Made by a program: the position numbers and the translations under genes. A stretch of DNA of 64,000 bases. Origin: Rhizobium sp. Q54 (GTDB lineage: Bacteria; Pseudomonadota; Alphaproteobacteria; Rhizobiales; Xanthobacteraceae). Position 1 is the first letter of the stretch; every line of letters starts with the position of its first letter. The stretch covers positions 1-64,000 of the forward strand of contig CAMDSH010000004.1 of the NCBI GenBank assembly GCA_945907045.1. Reading direction: 5' to 3'. The notes beneath the pieces were generated by a model. It made no database searches, was not told where the DNA came from, and worked only from the letters and a program-made list of their open reading frames with translations. This document shows, one piece after another, positions 18,027 through 30,341 of this stretch.

Positions 18027-18928
18027 GCGCCCTCCATCACAACCGCTTCATCGGTCGCGGCGCGCGCAACATCCGCGTGTCGTTCGAATTTTTTCCGCCC
18101 GCCACCGAGGAAATGGAAAAGACGTTGTGGGATTCGATCGAGCGCCTCGCGCCGCTTAGCCCCAATTTCGTCTCGGTGACTTACGGCGCGGGCGGCTCGA
18201 CCCGCGAGCGCACGCACGCGACCGTCAAACGTATTTTGAGCGAAACGCCGCTCATTCCGGCCGCGCATCTCACCTGCGTCGCCGCGACATGCGAGGAAGT
18301 CGATGCGGTCGTTCGCAATTATCACGCGGCGGGCGTGCGGCACATCGTGGCGCTGCGCGGCGATGCGGCGGGCGGTGCGGGAGCGGGCTATGCGCCGCAT
18401 CCCGGCGGCTACAAGAACGCTGCTGACCTTGTCGCCGGCATCAAGCGCCTTGCCGATGTGGAAGTTTCCGTTTCCGCCTATCCGGAAAAGCACCCGGACA
18501 GCGCCACGATCGAAGCCGACATCGACATGCTGAAAGCCAAGGTCGATGCGGGCGCGACGCGCGCGATCACGCAGTTTTTCTTCGAGAACGATCTCTATTT
18601 CCGCTACCTCGACCGCGTGCGCGCGCGCGGGATTAACATTCCCATCGTGCCGGGCATCCTGCCGGTGCAGAATTTCAAGACCACGAAGAATTTCGCGGCG
18701 CGCGCCGGCGCTTCGGTTCCCGCCTGGCTGGCCGAGCGTTTCGATGGGCTGGATGACGATCCCGCCACGCGAAAATTGATTGCCGCCGCCGTCGCCGCCG
18801 AGCAGGTGCTCGATCTCGCCGACCGCGGCGTGAGCGATTTTCACTTCTACACGATGAACCGCGCGGACCTTGTCTACGCCATCTGTCATCTGCTGGGGCT
18901 GCGGCCCACTGCAAAGCAAGCGGCATAG
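18023..18928 (+). CDS. metF: Methylenetetrahydrofolate reductase
   Basis: FAD enzyme that makes 5-methyltetrahydrofolate, the methyl donor for MetH. The 301-residue TIM barrel shows VSFEFFPPATEEME, SVTYGAGGSTRERT, HIVALRGDA, VSAYPEKHPDS and AITQFFFEND. The start ATG overlaps the stop of the regulator gene, so translation is coupled. metH follows after 18 bases. Confidence 0.96.
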   Translation: MSALHHNRFIGRGARNIRVSFEFFPPATEEMEKTLWDSIERLAPLSPNFVSVTYGAGGSTRERTHATVKRILSETPLIPAAHLTCVAATCEEVDAVVRNYHAAGVRHIVALRGDAAGGAGAGYAPHPGGYKNAADLVAGIKRLADVEVSVSAYPEKHPDSATIEADIDMLKAKVDAGATRAITQFFFENDLYFRYLDRVRARGINIPIVPGILPVQNFKTTKNFAARAGASVPAWLAERFDGLDDDPATRKLIAAAVAAEQVLDLADRGVSDFHFYTMNRADLVYAICHLLGLRPTAKQAA

Positions 18929-18946
18929 GCCGGGGAGTTCAGTCGC

Positions 18947-22681
<3,735 letters not shown>

Positions 22682-22683
22682 GC

Positions 22684-22719
22684 GCAAAAAAACACCGGAG
22701 AGAAATTCTCTCCGGTGTT
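22684..22719 (-). terminator. Rho-independent terminator (possibly bidirectional)
   Basis: A perfect 13-bp stem (22691-22703 with 22707-22719) with a 3-base loop. On the minus strand it is followed by a T-run (plus-strand A-run ending at 22692), so it suits the small minus-strand gene at 22777-22860. It also lies directly after metH and may stop that transcript. Confidence 0.82.
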
Positions 22720-22776
22720 GGGATTTGATGAACCGGCTTTCGCCGGCATTGTTGGCTTCGTCGTAGGACTCGCGAC

Positions 22777-22860
22777 TTAGAAAGCTCCCAGCAGGATTGC
22801 GCCGACAAACATGACGACGGCGCACACCGCCAGCACATTGAGCCTCAAAGCAAGATCCAC
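22777..22860 (-). CDS. 27-residue membrane peptide
   Basis: A GTG-started frame preceded by a strong ribosome site (GGGAGG, 8 bases upstream) and followed by a U-run terminator. It encodes one hydrophobic helix after a short charged head: DLALRLNVLAVCAVVMFVG, then AILLGAF. Site, helix and terminator together make this a credible tiny gene. I recall near-identical tiny proteins in Bradyrhizobium-type genomes but cannot name a function. Confidence 0.65.
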   Translation of the reverse strand: MDLALRLNVLAVCAVVMFVGAILLGAF

Positions 22861-23093
22861 GGCAGAGGCCTCCCATGGTCGTTGAGGTTGATTCATTCTA
22901 GCAGAACGGGCTCTCGTGCCGAAGGACAAATATTTTGCACTGCTTATTCGCGGTTATGGGCCATGCGCGCGAAGCATAACCTCGGCAAGCGGCTGATAGT
23001 TTGAGTCAAATGCGCGATTGTGAAAATCGCCGCACAATAAAAATTGCGCGATTGTTTCTTTTGGCGTTACGAAATTTCGCGCTGCTTATTTTA

Positions 23094-23318
23094 TCAGCCG
23101 ATCAGTCGGGTGATTTTCTCGGTTGCGCGGCGCGCCATCGGCATCACCAGAAAGCCGGTGATCGCCGCCACCGGCCAGGCGATGAAATAGGCTTTCGTCC
23201 ACTGGTATAGAAAATCCGGCCGCAGGCCGAGATTGAGGAAGGTGACCAGCAGCGTCACCATGAACACCATCATCGCCGACATCACGGCCGCGAGAATGAA
23301 GCGAGATTTGGCGTCCAT
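23094..23318 (-). CDS. DUF2798 family small membrane protein
   Basis: A 74-residue protein with two membrane helices (about residues 6-28 and 41-60). The order KSRFILAAVMSAMMVFMVTL ... WTKAYFIAWPVA ... MPMARRATEKI is typical of DUF2798. ATG at 23318 follows GGGAGGA. Function unknown. Confidence 0.82.
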   Translation of the reverse strand: MDAKSRFILAAVMSAMMVFMVTLLVTFLNLGLRPDFLYQWTKAYFIAWPVAAITGFLVMPMARRATEKITRLIG

Positions 23319-23402
23319 CGAATCCTCCCTAAAACGGGGCGATGTGAACGCAAACGGCATGGGCGATCAAGCAGGCGGCGGTATGCGAAAGTTGAATTTT
23401 TT

Positions 23403-23512
23403 ACCTCCCCCTGAAAGGGGGAGGTCGGTTTGCGTTGGCAAACCGGGTGGGGGTCAGCGCGTGTCGAATTGGAATGACCCCCTCCCTGACCCTCCCCCTT
23501 TCAGGGGGAGGG
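23403..23512. repeat. Two hairpin repeats enclosing about 64 bases
   Basis: Hairpins of 10-bp arms at 23403-23425 (ACCTCCCCCT, loop GAA) and 23490-23512 (CCCTCCCCCT, loop TTC). Their loops are complementary, so they are one element in opposite orientations around G-rich DNA. A third copy is at 15-35. The gap 23319-23611 contains no gene. Confidence 0.7.
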
Positions 23513-23611
23513 AAATCAGATCAAGGGCGCGGCAACGATTCCTTATCCTTAACAAATCCTGCGATCCCAACATTGATGCCGCGTTAAAGGAATCCCTCGC
23601 ATTTTCGGGGC

Positions 23612-25021
23612 ATGACGCGTGGAGTCCGTTTGTACATCGCAGGCTCTGTCGTGCTGGTGGCGCTGGCCGGCTGCGGCCGCTCGTGGGTGCAATACCAGGA
23701 GCGCGACAGCTGGCGGCATCAGGCCGAAGTCGATTGCCTGAAAACCGGCGCGGTGAAAGTCGGCTCCAGTGTCGTGCGCATGGAGCCGATCGCCGGTCCC
23801 GGCATGTGCGGCGCCGATTTCCCGTTGAAGGTCGCGGCGCTGGGCGTTAGTTCCTCGCTCGGCTTCACCGACGACGTGCGCCCGCCGGGCGCGATCCCGA
23901 ATGCTTCCGCCGCGCAGACACCGCGCTGGCCGATTGCCGAGTCGCGCATCACGCCGCCATCCGAAATTCGCACCGTGCCTTCCGCGCCCGCGCGTTATGC
24001 GCCGCCGCCAGTGACGCAAGCTTACGAGCCGCGCAGCGTTCCGGGCCGCCCGATGTCGATCAATCCGCCGGGCATGATGCAGGGCGTGGAAGAAGACGAC
24101 ATTCCCGACGACACCGTGCTGCCGCCGGGCCGCAACGCCGCGCCGCAATCGCGCCCGCTCTCGCCGCCGCCGCGGCAGGCTTATCCCGAACAACGCAGCG
24201 CGCCGCCCGCGCTCGGTCCACAGCGCGCGCCGTTTACGGGAAGCGTGCCGGCCGCCGCCATCACGCCGACCGCGACGCTCGCGTGTCCCATCGTCTCTGC
24301 GCTCGATCAATGGGTTGCCACGTCGGTGCAGCCTTCGGCGATGCGCTGGTTCCGCCAGCCGGTGGTCGAGATCAAGCAGATTTCCGCTTACTCCTGCCGC
24401 GGCATGGTCGGCGCCGGCACCTCGCGCATTTCCGAGCACGCCTTCGGCAACGCGCTCGACATCGCCGCCTTCGTTCTCGCGGACGGGCGCAAGATCACCG
24501 TTAAAACGGGATGGGACGGCACGCCGGAGGAAGCCGGCTTCCTGCATGACGTCCAGCTCGCGGCCTGCGATCAGTTCACCACCGTGCTGGCGCCCGGCTA
24601 CAACGCCGCGCATTACGACCACATCCACGTTGACCTGATGCGGCGCGATAGCGGGCGGCGCGCGTGCAAGCCTTACGCGATGTCGGGCGAAATGGCGGCG
24701 GCCAAGCAGATGCAGAAGACCAAGTTCGCGCGGCGCGGCAGCGATCCGATGCCGACGGGAACGATCGCGGGCAAGCCCGCCAAGGGCGGGGATAAGAGCG
24801 CGCAGAATTCGACGCCGGGCGAAGACGGCTATTTCGCGGATGATGACGATGAACCGGGCGAGACCACGGGCTCTATTCCCGAAACACCCGCCAAGCCCGC
24901 GCCGAAAGGCAAGGCTTTGAAAGTATCGAAGCAGCAGGCGAAGGAAATTTTCGCCAAGCCCGCGCCCGCGATGAAGGCGGCCGTGCCAGGCGATGACGGG
25001 GACTTCGACGAGGACGACTGA
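23612..25021 (+). CDS. Extensin-like C-terminal domain lipoprotein
   Basis: A 469-residue lipoprotein (lipobox LAGC at about 18-21). Residues about 40-80 form a small Cys-containing head, about 85-215 a Pro-rich linker, and about 225-355 the extensin-like domain, a relative of D-Ala-D-Ala peptidases: SEHAFGNALDIAAF and AHYDHIHVDLMRRDS carry the His/Asp residues of the zinc site. The tail is acidic. The likely role is in the cell wall; activity is inferred. Confidence 0.85.
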   Translation: MTRGVRLYIAGSVVLVALAGCGRSWVQYQERDSWRHQAEVDCLKTGAVKVGSSVVRMEPIAGPGMCGADFPLKVAALGVSSSLGFTDDVRPPGAIPNASAAQTPRWPIAESRITPPSEIRTVPSAPARYAPPPVTQAYEPRSVPGRPMSINPPGMMQGVEEDDIPDDTVLPPGRNAAPQSRPLSPPPRQAYPEQRSAPPALGPQRAPFTGSVPAAAITPTATLACPIVSALDQWVATSVQPSAMRWFRQPVVEIKQISAYSCRGMVGAGTSRISEHAFGNALDIAAFVLADGRKITVKTGWDGTPEEAGFLHDVQLAACDQFTTVLAPGYNAAHYDHIHVDLMRRDSGRRACKPYAMSGEMAAAKQMQKTKFARRGSDPMPTGTIAGKPAKGGDKSAQNSTPGEDGYFADDDDEPGETTGSIPETPAKPAPKGKALKVSKQQAKEIFAKPAPAMKAAVPGDDGDFDEDD

Positions 25022-25027
25022 GCGGCG

Positions 25028-25957
25028 TTAAGCCCGTCCCAGCCACGCTTCGATTATCAGCGCTCCAAATAAAATCAGTCCCGCGTCCCTGTTCGACTTG
25101 AACAGCATCAGGCAGTGATCCGGATCGTCGATGTTCAGCCGCGCGGTTTGCCACGCCAGATGTGCGGCAAAAATAGCCAAGCCTAGAAAGAATATCCATC
25201 CGCCGCCCGCCATCGCGCCGGAAATCCCGATCAGCACGACGGCTGCCGTATAGAAACTCGCCAGCATCGGCCGCGTGTTTTCGCCGAACAGCAGCGCGGT
25301 GGATTTAATGCCGATCAGCGCGTCGTCCTCGCGGTCCTGATGCGCGTAGATGGTGTCGTAGGCGATCACCCAGCAGATCGATCCGGCATAGAGCACGAAC
25401 GCCGTGGCATCGAGCCTGCCGAACACCGCAGGCCAGCCCATCAGCGCGCCCCATGAGAACGCGAGGCCGAGCACGATCTGCGGCCAGTAGGTGATGCGTT
25501 TCATGAACGGATAGACCGCGACGATGAGCAGCGACGCGATGCCGGTGGCGATGGTGAAGCTGTTGAATTGCAGCAGCACCGCGAGACCGACGAGTGCTTG
25601 CGCTACGAGAAAAGCGGCGGCCTGCGCCACGCTCACTTGTCCCGAAGGAATGGGCCGCGAGCGCGTGCGCTCGACCAATTTGTCGAGGTCGCGGTCGACC
25701 AGATCGTTCCAGGTGCAGCCGGCGCCGCGCATCGCGAATGCGCCGATGAAAAAGAGAATGACGTGCCAGATATTCACCGGCTTGTGCGCGTAAACGGCGG
25801 CGATCCCGGCCGACCACCAGCACGGCATCAGCAACAGCCATGAACCGATGGGGCGATCGAGGCGCGCAAGTCTCAGGTAAGGACGCGTGAACGCGGGAGC
25901 GATGCCGTCGACCCAGTTTCCGGTCGCATCGGCGACGCGTCCGGCATGTTCGCTCAT
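25028..25957 (-). CDS. ubiA: 4-hydroxybenzoate polyprenyltransferase
   Basis: Integral membrane enzyme that attaches the polyprenyl chain to 4-hydroxybenzoate in ubiquinone synthesis. The 309-residue protein has both Asp-rich motifs: NDLVDRDLDK and the later YAHQDREDDALIGIKSTALLFG segment, plus several hydrophobic helices. Its ATG overlaps the stop of the upstream gene by four bases, so the two are translationally coupled. Confidence 0.96.
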   Translation of the reverse strand: MSEHAGRVADATGNWVDGIAPAFTRPYLRLARLDRPIGSWLLLMPCWWSAGIAAVYAHKPVNIWHVILFFIGAFAMRGAGCTWNDLVDRDLDKLVERTRSRPIPSGQVSVAQAAAFLVAQALVGLAVLLQFNSFTIATGIASLLIVAVYPFMKRITYWPQIVLGLAFSWGALMGWPAVFGRLDATAFVLYAGSICWVIAYDTIYAHQDREDDALIGIKSTALLFGENTRPMLASFYTAAVVLIGISGAMAGGGWIFFLGLAIFAAHLAWQTARLNIDDPDHCLMLFKSNRDAGLILFGALIIEAWLGRA

Positions 25958-26439
25958 CGCCCGAGCGGCGTGCCGGTCAGCGTGTCAAAGGTGCCGCTGC
26001 CGCGCTTGATGGTGTCGGGCGCGGCGGCATTCGGAGCGCCGAGCGCGTCGCTCAGGCTCGGGCCGGTGGGGCGAGGCGGGTTGGCGGCGGCCTTGCAGAT
26101 TTGCGAGCGCATCTGCAGCGTCTTGCTATGCGCGCCGGCCATCTGCTGGACCGCCTGCGGAGGAATGTTGCACCAGGTGGAATTATCCCTGGCGAATTTC
26201 ACCACCTTGGCTTCCGCCGCCGCGAAGGTATTGAACAGCGCGCAGGCTTCCGGCGCGGTCGCCTTGCGCTCGCTCGCCGCCCGGATCAAGCCGGCCTTTT
26301 TGGCGGCGTCGTCGCGCAGCGAAAGAAAATCCTTCATGCACGGCGGCTCTTGCTGCTGCGGCGGGAACTGAGCCGCGGCATTGCCCGTGAGAACGAGCAT
26401 TGCGGCAAAAGCAAACGGTAGCGCCCGGCTAAGGCTCAT
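25954..26439 (-). CDS. Exported hypothetical protein upstream of ubiA
   Basis: A 161-residue protein with signal peptide (1-23, AFAAMLVLTGNAAAQF) and a helical mature part with three cysteines (PPCMKDF, EACALFNTF, TWCNIPPQ) followed by SQICKAA. ATG at 26439 follows GAGGG. It shares a four-base overlap with ubiA, so they are cotranscribed, but nothing in its sequence explains a link to ubiquinone. Confidence 0.75.
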   Translation of the reverse strand: MSLSRALPFAFAAMLVLTGNAAAQFPPQQQEPPCMKDFLSLRDDAAKKAGLIRAASERKATAPEACALFNTFAAAEAKVVKFARDNSTWCNIPPQAVQQMAGAHSKTLQMRSQICKAAANPPRPTGPSLSDALGAPNAAAPDTIKRGSGTFDTLTGTPLGR

Positions 26440-26612
26440 CGCGTACCCTCTTGTGGTCCTGCGTGCATTATACAGCGCGCCGGAAGACACGCCTTATTAT
26501 CAGCCTGCCGAATTCGGCAACAAGGCGGCAGAACCTCCAAAATCCCGGTCAGGCGGCTGGTCAGCCCGGCAGGGGCCCAGTAAACCAGCCCATCTCCACC
26601 CGGCACAAGACC

Positions 26613-27362
26613 ATGCCCCGTTACGATTTCCGCAGTCCCCGTCTCCACACCGATGCCGCGCTGGCCCGCGGCGGCGCGATCAAGCTCGACCGCGACCCGG
26701 CGAATTACCTGCTCAACGTGCTCCGCCTGAAAGGGGGAGATGCCGTGCTGCTGTTCAACGGCCGCGATGGCGAATGGCGCGCGACGCTGGAAGTGGCCGG
26801 GAAACGCGCGGTTTCGCTTCTCGTAGGCGAACAGACGCGGCCGCAGCCGCAGGCTAACGACCTGCACATGCTGTTCGCGCCGCTCAAGCATGCGCGGCTC
26901 GATTACATGGTGCAGAAGGCGGTGGAACTCGGCGCCACGAAACTGCAGCCGGTCATCACCCGCCACACCCAGGTGGCGCGCGTGAATACCGAACGCATGC
27001 GCGCCAACGCGGTGGAAGCCGCCGAGCAGTGCGGCATCTTGTCCCTGCCGGAAATCGCGGAGCCCGCTCCCCTGAATGCACTGCTCGGCGCGCGCGACGC
27101 CAAGCGGCTGCTGATTTTTTGCGACGAGGATGCCGACGTGAAAGATCCGGTGGCGGCGCTCAAAGCCGTGCGGACATCGGCCCGCATGCCACTCGCGGTG
27201 CTGCTCGGTCCGGAAGGCGGCTTCGCCGAAGAGGAACGCGCCGCACTGCTCAAGCAGCCGAATGTCGTTCGTCTCGCTCTGGGCCCGCGAATTCTGCGCG
27301 CCGACACCGCGGCGGTGGCCGCGCTCGCGCTGGTGCAATCGGTGCTGGGCGACTGGAGCTAG
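26613..27362 (+). CDS. rsmE: 16S rRNA (uracil1498-N3)-methyltransferase RsmE
   Basis: SPOUT-class methyltransferase, 249 residues, the usual length. N-terminal PUA-like part, then the knotted domain with LLGPEGGFAEEE and LALGPRILRADTA, the SAM-binding signature of RsmE. The ATG at 26613 is chosen because the family starts there (PRYDFRSPRL). Its stop overlaps that of the convergent lipoprotein gene by two bases. Confidence 0.95.
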   Translation: MPRYDFRSPRLHTDAALARGGAIKLDRDPANYLLNVLRLKGGDAVLLFNGRDGEWRATLEVAGKRAVSLLVGEQTRPQPQANDLHMLFAPLKHARLDYMVQKAVELGATKLQPVITRHTQVARVNTERMRANAVEAAEQCGILSLPEIAEPAPLNALLGARDAKRLLIFCDEDADVKDPVAALKAVRTSARMPLAVLLGPEGGFAEEERAALLKQPNVVRLALGPRILRADTAAVAALALVQSVLGDWS

Positions 27363-27640
27363 CGCGCGAGCCGCCGGTCGTAGCGGCAGGCAAAACCGAT
27401 ATAGCCGCCGTACTCGGCTTGCACGCTGGTGATGCGCGCCGCCTTGCCATAGCGCGCGCAATGCGCCTCTGCCATCTCCGCCGCGAGCGCCCGGCTGGCT
27501 GGTGACCAGGAGATTATTCCCCCCGTGTCATTTCCAGTCAGCCCGGGGCCCGGTCCGGCGCAGGAACTCAGCAACAGGCCAACGGCCAGCGCCGTGAGCA
27601 CTAATGGACGACGCAACATCGCACTCGCTTTACGACGCAT
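27359..27640 (-). CDS. Small lipoprotein
   Basis: A 93-residue protein with a lipoprotein signal (LVLTALAVGLLLSSC, lipobox LSSC). The mature part is about 65 residues with two cysteines (AHCARYGKAA, GFACRYDRRL). An internal ATG at 27619, just before LRRPLVLTA, is an equally good start. Function unknown. Confidence 0.65.
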   Translation of the reverse strand: MRRKASAMLRRPLVLTALAVGLLLSSCAGPGPGLTGNDTGGIISWSPASRALAAEMAEAHCARYGKAARITSVQAEYGGYIGFACRYDRRLAR

Positions 27641-27675
27641 ACGAACGCCACTCAGCACTCACAACGCGAACGTCG

Positions 27676-27705
27676 AAACTCTGTACGCCAAAACTCTGTA
27701 CGCCA
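27676..27705. repeat. Perfect 15-bp tandem duplication
   Basis: The unit AAACTCTGTACGCCA occurs twice in direct succession at 27676-27690 and 27691-27705, in the gene-free gap 27641-27927. The inverse of its CTCTGTAC core appears at about 27821. No gene is seen in this gap. Confidence 0.75.
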
Positions 27706-27927
27706 AGCAACAGCACTTCGGTCATCGCGCACGCCGGCATGTTTTTCTCCGTCGCACCAACACACATTGCACAGCGGCGACATGCGAATCGTGAAGCTAT
27801 GATGCCGTCCCGCTCGCGCTGTACAGAGTCCGCGGGGCATCAAAGTTGTGGTCAACTCCTGCCCGGGCGGAGAAAGCTGTGATAAAGTTTTCAGGCTAGC
27901 GCGATGATTGCCTGTAAGGATTGTTGT

Positions 27928-28386
27928 ATGACCGGTCATTTCCGCCTGCGGCGTTTGTTTCCGGCACTCATGCTGGCCGGTTTGTTGTTCATGCCCGGCC
28001 AATCCCGCGCCGCCAGCTGGCTGGAAATGAACACTTGGCTCACGGGCCCGCGCTACGACGGCGCGTTGCCGGCCTGCGACGCCGCTCTGGGGTGGATCGC
28101 CTCGCGGTTTTCAGCCAAGGAAAGCCAGTACTGGAACTCCAGCCTGCAGATCGTGAATTTCGACCGCGTGCGGGAAACCGCTTTCCGGCCATGGGCGTCG
28201 GGGACGATTCCACGCCGGTTCTGCAGCGCGAAGGCGCTGGTTTCCGACGGGCGCTGGCGGCAGGTGAATTTCTCCATCGTCGAGGACGGCGGCGACATCG
28301 GCGCGACCTGGGGCGTCGAATTCTGCGTGGTCGGGCTTGATCGCAATTGGGCCTACAATCCCGGCTGCCGGGCGGCGCGGCACTAA
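27928..28386 (+). CDS. Exported hypothetical protein
   Basis: A 152-residue protein with signal peptide (about 1-28, ALMLAGLLFMPGQSRAAS). The mature part has four cysteines (LPACDAALG, RRFCSAKAL, VEFCVVGLD, NPGCRAARH) and several aromatic blocks (WLEMNTWLTGPRYDG, VGLDRNWAYNPG). This layout recurs in Bradyrhizobium-type genomes as a hypothetical protein. ATG at 27928 follows TAAGGA. Confidence 0.75.
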   Translation: MTGHFRLRRLFPALMLAGLLFMPGQSRAASWLEMNTWLTGPRYDGALPACDAALGWIASRFSAKESQYWNSSLQIVNFDRVRETAFRPWASGTIPRRFCSAKALVSDGRWRQVNFSIVEDGGDIGATWGVEFCVVGLDRNWAYNPGCRAARH

Positions 28387-28490
28387 GCGCCCGGATTGAG
28401 CGGGTTTTGACCCAGGCTATTTTGTTCTTGTATTGTTCTCATTCATCGGCTAACGTCCTTGGGCGTAGTTAGTGAGCCAGGGGGCCGCCG

Positions 28491-29216
28491 ATGTTCCGCC
28501 GTAGCAAGATCGAGCAAGCCATCCACGTCACGGCGGCTGTAACGGCCATTCTCTTCCTCGCCATCGTCACCGTCTTTGCGCAAGACGGGCGCCTGGACAG
28601 GCGCCAGAGCGAGCCCGGCCAGTTCGATTTCTACGTGCTGGCGTTATCGTGGTCGCCTTCCTACTGCGAGGCCTCCAGCGAGCGGTTTCCCAACCGGGCG
28701 CCGGACCAGCAATGCAGCGTACGGCCCTATTCGTTCGTGGTGCATGGGCTGTGGCCGCAATACGAGCGGGGCTTTCCAGCCTTCTGCCAGGTGCCCGCGC
28801 CCCGGCTCGACCGCAATATCGTTTCCTCCATGCTGGACCTGATGCCGAGCCCGCGGCTGATTTTTCATGAATGGGATCGCCACGGGACCTGCTCGGGGCT
28901 TACCCCGAACGCCTATTTCGAGACCGTGCGGAAAGCGCGCGCGGTGGTGAAAATTCCGGATCAGTTTCTTGAAGTCACCAGTACGTTGAGCGTGTCGCCG
29001 GATGAAATCGAGGAAGCTTTCGTCAAGGTCAATCCGGGGCTCACGCGCGGCGCCATCTCGGTGAACTGCAACAGCACGCGGCTGAGCGAAGTGCGCGTTT
29101 GCCTGAGCAAGGAATTCCGTTTCCGCGATTGCGCCGAGGTCGACCGCCGCGCCTGCCGCCGCGACAAGGTCATCATGCCGCCCATGCGCGGGGGCCGCGC
29201 CGCCGAAGCGAATTAA
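28491..29216 (+). CDS. Ribonuclease T2 family protein
   Basis: A secreted, non-specific RNase. The 241-residue protein has an N-terminal signal (about 9-33) and both catalytic blocks: CAS1 FVVHGLWPQ with His 85, and CAS2 HEWDRHGTCSG with His 126, Glu 127 and His 131. Several cysteines suit disulfides of the exported fold. It likely scavenges RNA in the periplasm, like RNase I. It stands alone. Confidence 0.92.
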   Translation: MFRRSKIEQAIHVTAAVTAILFLAIVTVFAQDGRLDRRQSEPGQFDFYVLALSWSPSYCEASSERFPNRAPDQQCSVRPYSFVVHGLWPQYERGFPAFCQVPAPRLDRNIVSSMLDLMPSPRLIFHEWDRHGTCSGLTPNAYFETVRKARAVVKIPDQFLEVTSTLSVSPDEIEEAFVKVNPGLTRGAISVNCNSTRLSEVRVCLSKEFRFRDCAEVDRRACRRDKVIMPPMRGGRAAEAN

Positions 29217-29283
29217 GCCGCACGCTGCCGCAGGCGCTCTATAATGGTCCGATCGTAACGGGCCATTCGCCGGACGCACTCAA

Positions 29284-30141
29284 TTGAATTACCGCCACGC
29301 CTTCCACGCCGGAAATTTCGCCGACGTCTTCAAGCACGCGGTGCTCTGCCGCATCATCGCGTATTTGCGCGAGAAGCCCGCCGCCTATCGCGTGATCGAC
29401 ACCCATGCCGGGGCGGGCCTCTACGATCTTGCCGGTTCGGAAGCGAGCCGCGGCGGCGAATGGCGGCAAGGCATCGCGCTTCTGCTCGCCGCCCAGCCCG
29501 ATCCAGCTGCCGCCGCGCTGCTCGCGCCGTTCCTCGATGTCATCGCCGCGCTCAACGCGCCCGGCCAGCTCAAGATTTATCCCGGCTCGCCCGCCTTGGC
29601 GCGCGCCTGGCTGCGTCCGCAAGACCGCCTCATCGCCTGCGAGATCGAGCCGAAGGCCGCCCAGGCGCTGACCGCGAATTTGCGCGGCGACGTTCGCATC
29701 AAGACGCTGCGCATCGACGGGTGGACGGCGCTTGAGGCTTACGTCCCGCCGGTGGAGCGGCGCGGCGTCGTGCTGGTCGATCCGCCGTTCGAGGCAGATG
29801 ACGACTTCACGCGTCTCGCAAACGGCCTTGCCGCCGCGCACCGCAAATGGGCGACCGGCATTTACGCGCTCTGGTATCCGATCAAGAGCCGGGCCGAGCC
29901 CGATGCGCTGGCGAAAAATCTCCAGCGCTCGGGAATTACGCGAATTTTACGCGCGGAGCTCACCGTTGCGCCGCCCGATGACGTCACGCGGCTCATCGGC
30001 TCCGGGCTGATTTTGGTCAATCCGCCCTGGACGCTGGAAAAAGAACTCAAAATCCTGCTGCCAATGCTTGCCGGAATCATGGGCCGCGACGGCAAAGGCG
30101 GCTTCCGCCTCGACTGGCTGGCCGGCGAGCGCGCCCGCTGA
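29284..30141 (+). CDS. rlmJ: 23S rRNA (adenine2030-N6)-methyltransferase RlmJ
   Basis: 285-residue methyltransferase. It begins NYRHAFHAGNFADVFKHAVL, as RlmJ does, and has DTHAGAGLYDL (SAM site) and VLVDPPFE (catalytic DPPF/Y motif). The start codon is TTG, since family homology begins exactly there; the ribosome site is weak. A TATAAT sequence lies at 29240-29245 but without a good -35. Confidence 0.94.
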   Translation: MNYRHAFHAGNFADVFKHAVLCRIIAYLREKPAAYRVIDTHAGAGLYDLAGSEASRGGEWRQGIALLLAAQPDPAAAALLAPFLDVIAALNAPGQLKIYPGSPALARAWLRPQDRLIACEIEPKAAQALTANLRGDVRIKTLRIDGWTALEAYVPPVERRGVVLVDPPFEADDDFTRLANGLAAAHRKWATGIYALWYPIKSRAEPDALAKNLQRSGITRILRAELTVAPPDDVTRLIGSGLILVNPPWTLEKELKILLPMLAGIMGRDGKGGFRLDWLAGERAR

Positions 30142-30164
30142 CGCCGTGGCCTCTTTTCACAGCG

Positions 30165-30330
30165 GCCGTGTTGGTTTAGCTCTTAGAGGCTGGCTTAGAC
30201 GTTCCGCCTCCTTTGGGGGGCCGGCGGAGTGACTGAGGCCCAAGGCGGCTGACGCTATTTCCCCGATTGTGAATGTCCGGCCGAGCTCCCCGCCGTGGGG
30301 GCGGGGTGCGAAGCATTCTCGGGGATGGGA
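30165..30330 (+). promoter_or_regulatory. Long structured leader of the cold-shock gene
   Basis: About 200 bases separate rlmJ from the cold-shock gene. The stretch holds complementary blocks (CCGCCT at about 30205 with AGGCGG at about 30241; CCCCGCC with GGCGGGG near 30290-30306) that could fold. Long leaders that refold with temperature are typical of cold-shock genes; the assignment is inference. Confidence 0.45.
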
Positions 30331-30341
30331 GGAGTTTCCCG

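Noticed and set aside
23008-23056. Direct repeat TGCGCGATTGT, two copies 34 bases apart, as an operator pair
   Set aside because: Only 11 bases, no nearby gene start on either strand that it would serve, and no symmetry.
29240-29245. TATAAT as the promoter of rlmJ
   Set aside because: No -35-like sequence occurs at 16-19 bases upstream, so I did not list it as a promoter.
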